DNA from: Nonomuraea coxensis DSM 45129
Lineage (GTDB): Bacteria > Actinomycetota > Actinomycetes > Streptosporangiales > Streptosporangiaceae
Direction: 5' to 3'
NCBI RefSeq assembly: GCF_019397265.1
Contig: NZ_CP068985.1
Location: 620,001 to 684,000, forward strand
DNA length: 64,000 nt
Shown: piece by piece, positions 1 through 7,063 of the stretch
Position numbering within the stretch: the stretch's first letter is position 1
Layout: each line of letters begins with the position of its first letter
Notes under the pieces: generated by a model
Seen by the model: only the letters and a program-made list of their open reading frames with translations
Databases searched by the model: none
Told to the model about the DNA's origin: nothing
Position numbers and translations under genes: made by a program

Positions 1-286
1 GCCGCACGCCGGCCTCGGCGGCCAGCTCGACCAGGGCGGCGCCGTCGGGGAGCGGGGCGTAGTCGTCGCCCGCGAAGGTGATGAGGTGCGCGGCCTCGAC
101 CCCGTCGAAGACGCCCGCCAGCTCGGCGGGCCGGGCGAGGTCGCCCGCGACCACCTCGACGCCCTCGGGCAGGCCGGCCGTGTCGGGGTTCCTGGTCAGG
201 GCGCGGACCCGCTGCCCGGCGGCGAGCAGCTCCTCGACGAGGAGGCGGCCGACGGTCCCGGTGGCGCCGGTGACGAGAACGGTCAT
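1..286 (-). CDS. NmrA-like NAD(P)-binding reductase, 3-prime truncated by window edge
   Basis: Only the N-terminal 95 residues lie in the window; the gene runs off the left edge. It opens with a beta strand and the dinucleotide-binding motif GATGTVG (residues 7-13), followed by an Arg-rich strand end (ALTRN) and GDLARP, as in NmrA/atypical short-chain dehydrogenases that bind NAD(P)H. The ATG at 284-286 (complement) leaves almost no N-terminal extension before the first beta strand. A 9-bp inverted repeat sits 26-51 bp upstream and is a likely operator. Substrate unknown. Confidence 0.85.
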   Translation of the reverse strand, partial: MTVLVTGATGTVGRLLVEELLAAGQRVRALTRNPDTAGLPEGVEVVAGDLARPAELAGVFDGVEAAHLITFAGDDYAPLPDGAALVELAAEAGVR

Positions 287-311
287 GGTGAACCCTTCCT
301 TCGGAACGGAA

Positions 312-337
312 CGTTCTGCTCTTATATTAGCAGAACG
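312..337. promoter_or_regulatory. Inverted repeat, probable operator of the NmrA-like gene
   Basis: CGTTCTGCT (312-320) and AGCAGAACG (329-337) form perfect 9-bp arms around an AT-rich 8-bp spacer. It lies between the NmrA-like gene start (286) and the end of the FAD monooxygenase gene, in the only AT-rich patch nearby. This arrangement fits a dimeric regulator (TetR, MarR or HxlR type) controlling the leftward gene. The regulator is not evident in the window. Confidence 0.5.
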
Positions 338-344
338 GAATGGT

Positions 345-1523
345 TCATTCCATGTAATCCTTGAGCGTGATGGCGTTCGCCGCCTGCCGGATCGGCCCGG
401 CGACGCGCTCCACCACGCGGTCGCGGCCCGGCAGGCGGGGGAGCAGCCGGATCATCGCGAGCTGGAACCACAGCGCCAGCCGTGACGGGATCACCATGCC
501 CTTGAGGTTGGCGTCCGCCAGCGCCTGGTTGGCCGCGACGAAGCCGCGCAGCTCCCGCTCGTAGCCCTCCGGGCCACGGCCCGCCGCCAGCTCGCCGGCC
601 AGCACGTACGCCCCCACGATCGCCAGGCTCGTGCCCTGCCCCGAGGCGGGGGAGGCGCAGTACGCCGCGTCGCCGAGCAGCACGACCCGCCCCTTCGACC
701 AGCGGTCCATCCGGATCTGGCAGACCGCGTCGAAGTAGAGGTCGTCGGCCTCGCGCACCGCGTCGAGCAGGCGCGGCACCTCCCAGCGCATCCCGGACAT
801 GGCCTCGGCCAGCAGCTCCTTCTGCCGCTCGACGTCCCGGTGGTCGTAGACGAGCGCCGGGGACGACCAGATGAACGCGGCCCGCGCCACGCCGTCGTCC
901 TGGCGGGTGCTGTAGACGTTGGCGGTGCGGCCGGGCGCCGCGTGCACCGCCTCCTCGCGGTCCAGGCCGAGCGGGTCGGGCACCGAGCAGATCGAGATGT
1001 AGTGGCCGAGGTGGCGCACGAAACGCTCCTCGGGGCCGAACGCCAGCCCGCGCACGTTGGAGTGCGCGCCGTCGGCCCCGACCACCAGGTCGAACGCGCG
1101 GGGGAGCGAACGTTCGAAGGTGACCGTGCCGTCCTCGGCGACGGCCGTGATCGAGTCGTCGAAGACGTACTCGACCTCGTCGCGGGTCAGCTCGTACAGC
1201 AGCTCGTTGAGGTCGCCGCGCATGATCTCGACGTCGTCGCCGGTGCGCCCGCCGAACAGGTCGGCGTCCATGGTCGCGACCTTCTTGCCGGCGGCGTCGT
1301 AGTGGGTGGCGACGCGCATGTCCGTGGCGCGGGCGCGGACCGCGTCCATGAGGCCCATGCGCTCGATCACCCGCAGCGCCGCGCCCCGGATGTCCACCTT
1401 GTAGCCGCCGGCGCGGACGGCGGGGGCCCGCTCGACCACGGTGACGGTGAAGCCGTGGCGGCGCAGCCAGTAGGCCGCGGACGTGCCGGCGATGCTCGCG
1501 CCGGAGATGAGGATGTTCGCCAT
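345..1523 (-). CDS. FAD-dependent monooxygenase (PHBH/TetX-like fold)
   Basis: 392 aa, full length for class A flavoprotein monooxygenases, which use NAD(P)H and O2 to hydroxylate aromatic or polyketide substrates in the cytoplasm. The N-terminal Rossmann motif GASIAG (residues 8-13) is followed by the acid at the end of strand 2 (VVERA). The DG motif is VVGADGAHS near residue 150, and the GD motif VVLLGDAAY near 285 contacts FAD ribose. The gene starts 7 nt from a -10 like TACCGT (complement of 1531-1536), so it is probably leaderless. It is divergent from a TetR gene with an operator between, the usual arrangement for an inducible detoxification enzyme. Substrate cannot be told. Confidence 0.9.
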   Translation of the reverse strand: MANILISGASIAGTSAAYWLRRHGFTVTVVERAPAVRAGGYKVDIRGAALRVIERMGLMDAVRARATDMRVATHYDAAGKKVATMDADLFGGRTGDDVEIMRGDLNELLYELTRDEVEYVFDDSITAVAEDGTVTFERSLPRAFDLVVGADGAHSNVRGLAFGPEERFVRHLGHYISICSVPDPLGLDREEAVHAAPGRTANVYSTRQDDGVARAAFIWSSPALVYDHRDVERQKELLAEAMSGMRWEVPRLLDAVREADDLYFDAVCQIRMDRWSKGRVVLLGDAAYCASPASGQGTSLAIVGAYVLAGELAAGRGPEGYERELRGFVAANQALADANLKGMVIPSRLALWFQLAMIRLLPRLPGRDRVVERVAGPIRQAANAITLKDYME

Positions 1524-1530
1524 GCCGCCG

Positions 1531-1577
1531 ACGGTACAGGCGTCTTAGACGCTTGTCTAGGACGCTTGTGCTACTCT
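1531..1577. promoter_or_regulatory. Divergent promoter/operator between monooxygenase and TetR gene
   Basis: TAGAC-GCTT-GTCTA (1546-1559) is an inverted repeat, and GACGCTTGT occurs twice as a direct repeat (1548-1556 and 1561-1569). The two outward -10 boxes flank it: TACCGT on the minus strand (1531-1536) and TACTCT on the plus strand (1572-1577), each 6-7 nt from a start codon. One bound TetR dimer would block both promoters. The operator role is inferred from position and symmetry. Confidence 0.6.
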
Positions 1578-1583
1578 GACGGC

Positions 1584-2210
1584 ATGGGAAACAGGGAGGA
1601 CCTGCTGGCGGGCGCCAAGCGATGCCTGGTCGAGAAGGGCTACACCCGCACCACGGCGCGCGACGTCGCGAAAGCGTCGGGCGTGAGCCTCGCGGCCATC
1701 GGCTACCACTTCAAGTCGAAGGAGGCGCTGCTCAACGAGGCGCTGTTCGAGGTCATGCGGGAGTGGGGCGAGGAGCTGGCGGCCACGCTGTCGGCCGAGG
1801 CCGAGCCGGGCGCGGACCGGCTGGAGCGCTTCGCCGTCGCCTGGGACCGGGTGCTGGAGTCGTTCGGGCGGCTGCGACCGCTGTGGGTGACGCAGCTCGA
1901 ACTCCTGGGGCAGGTCGAGCACCTGCCGGAGGTGCGCGAGCAGCTCGCCGCCGCGAACCGGGAGGCCCAGGCCGGGCTCGCCGAGCTGTTCGACGGCGGT
2001 GAGCCCGGCGGTGAGCCCGGCGGTGAGCCCGGCGGTGAGCCCGGCGGTGAGCCCGGCGGTGAGCCCGGCGCCGACCCCGAGCGGGCGCGGCTGACCGGGG
2101 CGCTCTACCAGGCGCTGCTCACCGGGTTCCTGGCCCAGTGGCTGCTCGATCCGGAGCGGGCCCTGTCGGGCCGGGAGGTGGCCACCGCCCTGCGCCTGGT
2201 GACCGCCTGA
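1584..2210 (+). CDS. TetR/AcrR family regulator with GGEP repeat tract
   Basis: 208 aa. The N-terminal helix-turn-helix is clear (TTARDVAKASGVSLAAIGYH, about residues 22-41), followed by FKSKEALL. A TetR_C-like ligand domain follows. Between helices lies a run of six Gly-Gly-Glu-Pro units encoded by a perfect 12-bp tandem repeat, absent from typical TetR proteins and probably length-variable. The start at 1584 is 6 nt downstream of TACTCT, giving a leaderless message. It is divergent from the FAD monooxygenase, its probable target, and probably autorepresses. Confidence 0.9.
   Translation: MGNREDLLAGAKRCLVEKGYTRTTARDVAKASGVSLAAIGYHFKSKEALLNEALFEVMREWGEELAATLSAEAEPGADRLERFAVAWDRVLESFGRLRPLWVTQLELLGQVEHLPEVREQLAAANREAQAGLAELFDGGEPGGEPGGEPGGEPGGEPGGEPGADPERARLTGALYQALLTGFLAQWLLDPERALSGREVATALRLVTA
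1995..2066 (+). repeat. Six perfect 12-bp tandem repeats inside the TetR gene
   Basis: Unit GGCGGTGAGCCC repeated six times without a mismatch, followed by a degenerate seventh (2067-2078). Being a multiple of three it stays in frame as Gly-Gly-Glu-Pro. Perfect identity including wobble positions suggests recent slippage. Confidence 0.9.
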
Positions 2211-2270
2211 GCCCCCGGCCGGGGCCCTGCTACTCCCTGGTCCGGGGGCGGGTCGCGGGGCCGGGAGGTG

Positions 2271-2909
2271 TCAGAAGGCGCTGATCGTGGCCGGGGCGCG
2301 TTCGGCGCGGCTGAGCGCGCGGATGACCGCCGTCGCGCCGTGCCGGTGCACCGCCAGCCGGGCCAGCAGCTCGACCACCGGCTCGATGACCTCCGGCGGC
2401 AGGGCGGGCGTCTCGACGCCCACGCTCGCGGCCAGGTCGTCGGCGTGCACCGCCAGCTCGACCAGGCGGGTGAGCAGGAAGTCGTCCAGGGTGAGCGCCC
2501 AGCCGGACCACTTCAAGTGGACCACCCGGTCGGCGGGCTCGGCGGGCAGCGCGGCGATCTGCGCGTCGAGCAGCGCCCGCGTCCGCTCGATCAGTGCGGC
2601 CGGTCCGTCGGCCGCGGCGGCCTCGCCGCCCCGCCGGATGCCGACGTTGGTCTCGTGGTCGAGGCCCGCCTCCACCCACGGCGAACGCGAGTAGTGCTCC
2701 AGCAGGCCGATCGGCTCGTGGCCGGCGCCGTCCGAGTCGAGCACGTCGCGGACCCGGACGACCTGGTGCGCCAGATGCCCTGCCAGCCCCGCCACGCTGA
2801 ACTCGGTGAGCGCGCTCGGCTTGTCCCAGGCCGCCGCCACGGCCGCCTGGCTGAGCAGCGACACCGCCGACGTCGCGGCTGTCACGTACGACTTCCTGAT
2901 CTCCGCCAT
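2271..2909 (-). CDS. Maleylpyruvate isomerase-like mycothiol-dependent protein (DinB/MDMPI fold)
   Basis: 212 aa. It shows the pattern of the mycothiol-dependent maleylpyruvate isomerase N-terminal/DinB-like fold: HLAHQVVRVRD near residue 47 and ELAVHADDLA near 150, supplying the metal-binding His residues of the four-helix bundle. In actinomycetes these enzymes use mycothiol as thiol cofactor for isomerisation or detoxification; mycothiol synthase (mshD) lies elsewhere in this window. Specific substrate unknown. It precedes the SMR gene with a 19-bp gap on the same strand, so it may be read from the azoreductase promoter. Confidence 0.8.
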   Translation of the reverse strand: MAEIRKSYVTAATSAVSLLSQAAVAAAWDKPSALTEFSVAGLAGHLAHQVVRVRDVLDSDGAGHEPIGLLEHYSRSPWVEAGLDHETNVGIRRGGEAAAADGPAALIERTRALLDAQIAALPAEPADRVVHLKWSGWALTLDDFLLTRLVELAVHADDLAASVGVETPALPPEVIEPVVELLARLAVHRHGATAVIRALSRAERAPATISAF

Positions 2910-2928
2910 CGCTCGCCCTTCGATCGTG

Positions 2929-3243
2929 TCAGGCCGTGATCCGGGCCAACACTATCCCTCCCACGATCAGCGCGAGCGCCGCCATCCGCCCCACGGACAC
3001 GGGGTCGTCGTGGAGCACCACGCCGAGCGTGATCGCGCCGGCCGCGCCGATGCCGGTGAAGACCGCGTACGCGGTGCCGACCGGCAGGGTGTTCATGGCC
3101 CGCGACAGCAGCCAGACGGCGGCGGCCATGAGCAGCAGGCTGACCAGCGTGGGCAGCGGGCGGGTGAAGTTCTGGGTCGGCTTGATGCTCTGCGACCAGG
3201 CCACCTCGACCAGCCCGGCCAGCAGCAGGACGAGCCAGCTCAC
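2929..3243 (-). CDS. Small multidrug resistance (SMR) transporter, Gdx/SugE-like
   Basis: 104 aa with four predicted membrane helices, the size of SMR antiporters, which work as dual-topology dimers exchanging protons for cations. The essential glutamate of helix 1 is in LLAGLVEVAW (residue 13). GTAYAVFTGIGAAGA in helix 3 and the N-terminal SWLVLLLAG resemble the SugE/Gdx (guanidinium exporter) branch more than EmrE. The GTG start (3241-3243 complement) overlaps the azoreductase stop in GTGA, so translation is probably coupled. No guanidine riboswitch was seen; control is more likely by the TetR upstream. Confidence 0.85.
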   Translation of the reverse strand: MSWLVLLLAGLVEVAWSQSIKPTQNFTRPLPTLVSLLLMAAAVWLLSRAMNTLPVGTAYAVFTGIGAAGAITLGVVLHDDPVSVGRMAALALIVGGIVLARITA

Positions 3244-3905
3244 GACGCCGCCTCCTCCGACGCCGCCTCCTCGCGGGCCTGGGCGCGGACCTGGGCGAGG
3301 GCCGCGGCCAGGGACTCCTCGTGCCGTTCCCGCAGGTGGGCGAGCGCCGGGTCGAGACGGGCGTTGACCAGCTCGGCGTGGACGAACGTCACGTCCTCGA
3401 CCTGGAAGTGCCCCTTGAGGAAGTCGCGCAGGTAGCGCTCCTCGTGGTCGTACGGCTCGCGGGGGGAGCCGGGGCCGTACGCGCCGCCCCGCGCCCCGGT
3501 CACCACGAACGAGCGGCCGGCCAGCGACATCTTGGGGAAGGTGATCTGGTCGAGCCACGCCTTGAGCGACGACGGGATCGAGTAGTTGTACATCGGCGTG
3601 CCGATCAGCACGACGTCGGCGGCGACGACCTCGGCGAGCAGCGGCTCGACGATCGCCCAGGCGGCCCGCCGAGCGGGCGTGCGGGCCGCCTCCGGGTAGC
3701 GGGCGGGGTCGGTGATCTCGTGCTCCAGGATGTGGTCGCACAGTTCCGTCCACGCCTCGCCGATGTGCGGCACGGGGCGGGCGGCGAGGTCGCGGTAGAC
3801 GTAGCCGGCTCCGGGGTGGGCGGCTCGCCAGGCGTCGGCGTACTCGGCGGACAGCAGGCGTGAGAACGAGTTCCGGCGCGCGCTGGCGTCCAGGTGCAGC
3901 AGCAT
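3240..3905 (-). CDS. azoR: FMN-dependent NADH:quinone oxidoreductase / azoreductase
   Basis: 221 aa flavodoxin-fold enzyme. LLHLDASARR at the N-terminus binds FMN phosphate, and PMYNYSIPSSLKAWLDQI (about residues 118-135) is the signature of AzoR-type reductases, which reduce quinones, azo dyes and related electrophiles with NADH. The last 20 residues are an Ala/Glu-rich tail. It is first in a leftward operon with the SMR pump. The -10 TATAGT (complement of 3944-3949) and a perfect 17-bp palindrome just downstream place it under the divergent TetR. The pairing fits electrophile or quinone detoxification plus export (inference). Confidence 0.9.
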   Translation of the reverse strand: MLLHLDASARRNSFSRLLSAEYADAWRAAHPGAGYVYRDLAARPVPHIGEAWTELCDHILEHEITDPARYPEAARTPARRAAWAIVEPLLAEVVAADVVLIGTPMYNYSIPSSLKAWLDQITFPKMSLAGRSFVVTGARGGAYGPGSPREPYDHEERYLRDFLKGHFQVEDVTFVHAELVNARLDPALAHLRERHEESLAAALAQVRAQAREEAASEEAAS

Positions 3906-3923
3906 GAGGGATCTCCCAGCTAT

Positions 3924-3968
3924 GTGGACACTGTGTCCACTTGACTATAACCGGACGCCGTGTCCACC
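3924..3968. promoter_or_regulatory. Two TetR-type palindromic operators with divergent promoters
   Basis: Site 1 is the perfect palindrome GTGGACAC-T-GTGTCCAC (3924-3940), just downstream of the leftward -10. Site 2 (3952-3968) keeps the right half GTGTCCAC with a weaker left half and lies upstream of the rightward -10 TACAAT (3969-3974). The matching half-sites argue for one regulator, most likely the adjacent TetR. Confidence 0.75.
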
Positions 3969-3980
3969 TACAATGGGCGT

Positions 3981-4541
3981 GTGGAGAGAGCCGACGCCGC
4001 CCGCAACCGGGCCAGGATCCTCGAGGCCGCGGCCGCGCTCTTCGCCGAGCGCCCGCCGCAGGACGTGACGATGGACGACATCGCCAAGAGAGCCGGCGTG
4101 GGCCGGGGCACGCTCTACCGCCGCTACCCCGACCGCGCCTCGATCGCCGTCGCGCTGCTCGACGAGCACGAGCGCGAGCTGCAGGAGCGGTTGCTGCGCG
4201 GCAAGCCGCCGCTCGGCCCGGGCGCGCCGCCCGCCGACCGGCTCGCCGCCTTCTACGCCGCGATGGTGCGCCTGCTGGAGGACCACGCCCACCTGGTGCT
4301 GGGCACGGAGGTGGGGCGTTCGCGCTTCGAGACCGGCGCGTACGGCTTCTGGCGGGCCCACGTGCGGGCCCTGCTGGTGGCGGCCGGCACACCCGGCCCG
4401 GACGCGCTGGTGGAGGTGCTGCTCGCCCCCCTCGCCCCCGAGGTGTACGGCTACCAGCGCACCCGGCTCGGCCTCACCCCCGGCCGGATCACCGAGGCGC
4501 TCACCCGCCTGACCGGCGTGCTCGGGCCGGGATCCCCGTGA
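3981..4541 (+). CDS. TetR/AcrR family regulator of the azoreductase-SMR operon
   Basis: 186 aa from the GTG at 3981. The HTH reads DVTMDDIAKRAGVGRGTLYR with YPDRASIAV after it, followed by a helical ligand domain. A GTG at 3960 would add seven residues but lies inside the operator; 3981 is exactly 6 nt from TACAAT (3969-3974), so a leaderless start is preferred. It is divergent from azoR with two palindromes between, so it probably represses both directions and is released by the substrate of the reductase or pump. Confidence 0.88.
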   Translation: MERADAARNRARILEAAAALFAERPPQDVTMDDIAKRAGVGRGTLYRRYPDRASIAVALLDEHERELQERLLRGKPPLGPGAPPADRLAAFYAAMVRLLEDHAHLVLGTEVGRSRFETGAYGFWRAHVRALLVAAGTPGPDALVEVLLAPLAPEVYGYQRTRLGLTPGRITEALTRLTGVLGPGSP

Positions 4542-4550
4542 CCGCCGCGC

Positions 4551-5279
4551 TCAGGCGAGGATCTTCCTGATCGCCGGCCGGATGAACGCGCGGGCCAGCT
4601 TGGCCCGGCGGAAGCGGCTGAGCGGGGGGCGCGGCGTGCCGTACCGGCGGGCCGTGACGTCGGCCACCACGAGCTCGGGCGCCCCCATCCCCGGCAGCAG
4701 GTCCAGAGCCTCCCGCTTGGTGATGAGCCGCCCGTCGGCGAGCGTGACCGCGGCCCGCGCGACCGTCACCGTGCCGAGGTCCACCCAGACGTCGTGCAGC
4801 CAGCGCCGCCGCCCCTGCGTCTTCACCAGCCAGAAGTCCCGCAGGTCCGTACGGACGAACTCGGCCAGCTCGGCGTCCGACACCGGCGGCAGCAGCCCGG
4901 CGGGCGACGGCCCGTACAGTTCGAGCGCCTTCACGTGCAGCTCGCGCCGGGTCACGGGGGTCACCGGACGGCGGAAGATCTCCTCGTGCGCCCACGTCAC
5001 GTGCTCGGCGGACGGCTCGGCCAGCTCCTGCCGGGGGATGTACGAGCAGTGCAGCCGGTCCGCCAGCGGCAGGTCCAGCCCCCGGTGCACGGCCTTGATC
5101 CGCCGCCAGTGCCCCATCGTGACCGGCTCGTCCACGATCGCGACGAGATCGAGGTCGCTGCGGCCGGGCTGGTAGTCGTCCGTCGCCAGCGACCCGTGGG
5201 CCCACAGCGCGACGAGGGGGACGGCGGGCTCCACGGCCTCCAGGAAACGGCTCAGCAGGCGGTCGGTTGCGACGTGCAT
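4551..5279 (-). CDS. AadA-like nucleotidyltransferase (DUF4111-type C-terminus)
   Basis: 242 aa. The nucleotidyltransferase active site HGSLATDDYQPGRSDLDLV (about residues 28-46) has the GS motif and the DxD metal-binding pair, as in aminoglycoside adenylyltransferases of the AadA class. The C-terminal half is helical (WLVKTQGRRRWLHDVWVDLG), resembling the DUF4111 domain that contributes the catalytic base and substrate site. It could adenylylate an aminoglycoside, but chromosomal relatives often have no proven drug. Its ATG (5277-5279 complement) lies only 10 bp from the start of the divergent SDR gene, leaving no room for separate promoters. Confidence 0.82.
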   Translation of the reverse strand: MHVATDRLLSRFLEAVEPAVPLVALWAHGSLATDDYQPGRSDLDLVAIVDEPVTMGHWRRIKAVHRGLDLPLADRLHCSYIPRQELAEPSAEHVTWAHEEIFRRPVTPVTRRELHVKALELYGPSPAGLLPPVSDAELAEFVRTDLRDFWLVKTQGRRRWLHDVWVDLGTVTVARAAVTLADGRLITKREALDLLPGMGAPELVVADVTARRYGTPRPPLSRFRRAKLARAFIRPAIRKILA

Positions 5280-5289
5280 GATGGTCACT

Positions 5290-6105
5290 ATGATCGATCC
5301 TCGCCTGACTGGAAAGGTCGCGCTGATCACCGGCGCCAATCAGGGCATCGGGGCGGCCACCGCGATCGCGCTGGCGGCCCAGGGTGTGGCGGTCTTCCTG
5401 ACGTACAAACGGCTCGACCCGCTGAAGCATCCCGCCTATCCCGAGGCGTACGACCGGCTGCGGGCCGGCGACGCCGGCGAGGTCGTGGCGCGGGTGCGCG
5501 AGGCGGGCGGCAGGGCCGAGTCGGCGGAGGCCGACCTTGCCGGCCCGGAGACGCCCGGCCGGCTGTTCGACCTGGCGGAGGAGGCGTTCGGGCCGGTCGA
5601 GATCCTGGTCAACAACGCGAGCGGCTGGCTCAGCGACACGTTCGAGGCGCGCGGGCACGACGGCTTCGGCCGCCCGACCCGGCCGGTGGACGCCGCGACC
5701 CACGACCGCCAGTTCGCGGTGGACGTGCGCGCCCCCGCGCTGCTCATCGCCGAGTTCGCCCGGCGGCACGTCGCGCGCGGCGCGAGCTGGGGCCGGATCA
5801 TCGGCCTGACCTCCGAGGGGCCGCAGGGCTTCCCCGGCGAGGTCAGCTACGGCGCGGCCAAGGCGGCCCAGGAGAGCTACACGATGTCGGCGGCGCACGA
5901 GCTGGGCCGCCACGGCGTCACCGCCAACATGGTGCATCCGCCGATCACCGACACCGGCTGGGTCAACGAGGAGGTGGAGAGTCTGGCCCGCGCGCACGGC
6001 CCGATCGGCACGGTCGGCCGGCCGGAGGAGGTGGCCGAGGTGATCACCTACCTCGCCTCCCACCAGGCCCGCCGGGTGACCGCGCAGGTGATCAGGATGT
6101 ACTGA
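5290..6105 (+). CDS. Short-chain dehydrogenase/reductase (SDR)
   Basis: 271 aa classical SDR acting with NAD(P)(H). It has TGANQGIG (about residues 13-20) for cofactor binding, NNAS near 106, a Ser in GLTSEG, and the catalytic SYGAAK with Tyr and Lys near 188-192. An insertion after the first helix (KRLDPLKHPAYPEAYDRL) lengthens the loop normally holding the cofactor-specificity residue. In-frame ATGs at 5278 and 5281 would also work; 5290 gives the usual N-terminus MIDPRLTGK. Its 3-prime end overlaps the convergent PRPP synthetase gene by 14 bp. Substrate unknown. Confidence 0.88.
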   Translation: MIDPRLTGKVALITGANQGIGAATAIALAAQGVAVFLTYKRLDPLKHPAYPEAYDRLRAGDAGEVVARVREAGGRAESAEADLAGPETPGRLFDLAEEAFGPVEILVNNASGWLSDTFEARGHDGFGRPTRPVDAATHDRQFAVDVRAPALLIAEFARRHVARGASWGRIIGLTSEGPQGFPGEVSYGAAKAAQESYTMSAAHELGRHGVTANMVHPPITDTGWVNEEVESLARAHGPIGTVGRPEEVAEVITYLASHQARRVTAQVIRMY

Positions 6106-7030
6106 ACAGGGCGCTCACCGACTCGCCGTCGTGGATCCTGCGCATCGCCTCGGCCAGGGCGGGCGCGATCGACAGGATCGTCAGCTTGTCGCTCCGCCGG
6201 GGCGGCGGCACGGTGTTCGTGCAGACGATCTCGGCGACCTCCGGCAGGGCGCTCAGCCGCTCCACCGCGCCGTCGGAGAACAGCCCGTGGGTGCACGCCA
6301 CGCGCACCGAGCGCACGTTCTGCTCGCGCAGCCGGCCGAGCAGCTCGATCACGGTGCTGCCCTTCGCGATCTCGTCGTCCAGGATGATCACGTCCTTGCC
6401 GGCCACGTCGCCGATGACCGAGCTGATCACCACCCGGTCGTCGGCGTAGCGCTGCTTGGCGCCCATGGCGACGCTGGTGCCGAGCAGGCGGGCGAAGTGC
6501 GCGGCCTCCTTGGCGTTGCCGAGGTCGGGGGAGACGACGACCGTGTTCGACAGGTCGTAGCGGCGGAAGTGCTGGGCCAGCTCGCGCAGCGCGTGCAGGT
6601 GATCCACCGGGACGCTGAAGAAGCCGTGCACCTGCGGCGAGTGCAGGGTCATCGTGAGGACACGGCTCGCGCCGGCCGCGACCAGCAGGTCGGCGACCAG
6701 CCGGGCGCCGATCGAGATGCGCGGCTGGTCCTTCTTGTCCGATCGGGCGTAGGCGTAATGGGGCAGGACCACCGTCGTACGGGCCGCCGACGCGCCACGG
6801 GCGGCGTCCAGCATGAGCAGCAGCTCGACCAGGTGCTCCTGCGTGGGCGGCACGAGGGGCTGGATGAGGAAGACGTCCCGTTCGCGGCAGTTGGCCTGGA
6901 GCTGCACTTCGAGGACGTCGTTCGCGAACCGGTCGACCTTCACCGGCTGCAGGGTCGTGCCCAGATGGGCGCAGATCTCCTCAGCGAGCTCGGGATGTGC
7001 GCTGCCGCTGAAAACCGTGATGTCTCTCAC
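6092..7030 (-). CDS. prs: Ribose-phosphate pyrophosphokinase (PRPP synthetase) paralogue
   Basis: 312 aa, family length. It makes PRPP from ribose 5-phosphate and ATP for nucleotide, His and Trp synthesis. The catalytic flexible loop YARSDKKDQPRIS (about residues 93-105) and the ribose-phosphate site LHSPQVHGFF are present. The PRPP-binding loop reads VIILDDEIAKGST (about 214-226), whereas classical enzymes have DDMIDTGGT; the two acids are kept but the rest differs. That suggests a second, divergent paralogue rather than the housekeeping copy. It probably starts at GTG (7028-7030 complement), 9 nt from TATGCT. It stands alone, without glmU beside it. Confidence 0.88.
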   Translation of the reverse strand: MRDITVFSGSAHPELAEEICAHLGTTLQPVKVDRFANDVLEVQLQANCRERDVFLIQPLVPPTQEHLVELLLMLDAARGASAARTTVVLPHYAYARSDKKDQPRISIGARLVADLLVAAGASRVLTMTLHSPQVHGFFSVPVDHLHALRELAQHFRRYDLSNTVVVSPDLGNAKEAAHFARLLGTSVAMGAKQRYADDRVVISSVIGDVAGKDVIILDDEIAKGSTVIELLGRLREQNVRSVRVACTHGLFSDGAVERLSALPEVAEIVCTNTVPPPRRSDKLTILSIAPALAEAMRRIHDGESVSALFSTS

Positions 7031-7063
7031 GATCCAGAAAGCATAGCCAGCGAGCCTCGGGAC

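Noticed and set aside
840..1583. Long open frame upstream of the TetR gene, in frame with it
   Set aside because: It is the antisense shadow of the FAD monooxygenase; the TetR start at 1584 has its own -10 box and the upstream translation lacks any protein-like pattern.
2929..3243. Guanidine riboswitch before the Gdx-like SMR gene
   Set aside because: The gene start overlaps the azoreductase stop, leaving no leader, and no guanidine-aptamer motif is seen upstream of the operon.
3960..3980. Earlier GTG start for the TetR gene
   Set aside because: It lies within the operator and before the -10 box TACAAT, so it would not be transcribed; GTG 3981 fits a leaderless start.
4551..6105. Antibiotic-resistance island (AadA-like plus neighbours)
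   Set aside because: Codon use and GC match the chromosome, no IS or integron features flank it, and AadA-like chromosomal proteins often have no resistance role.
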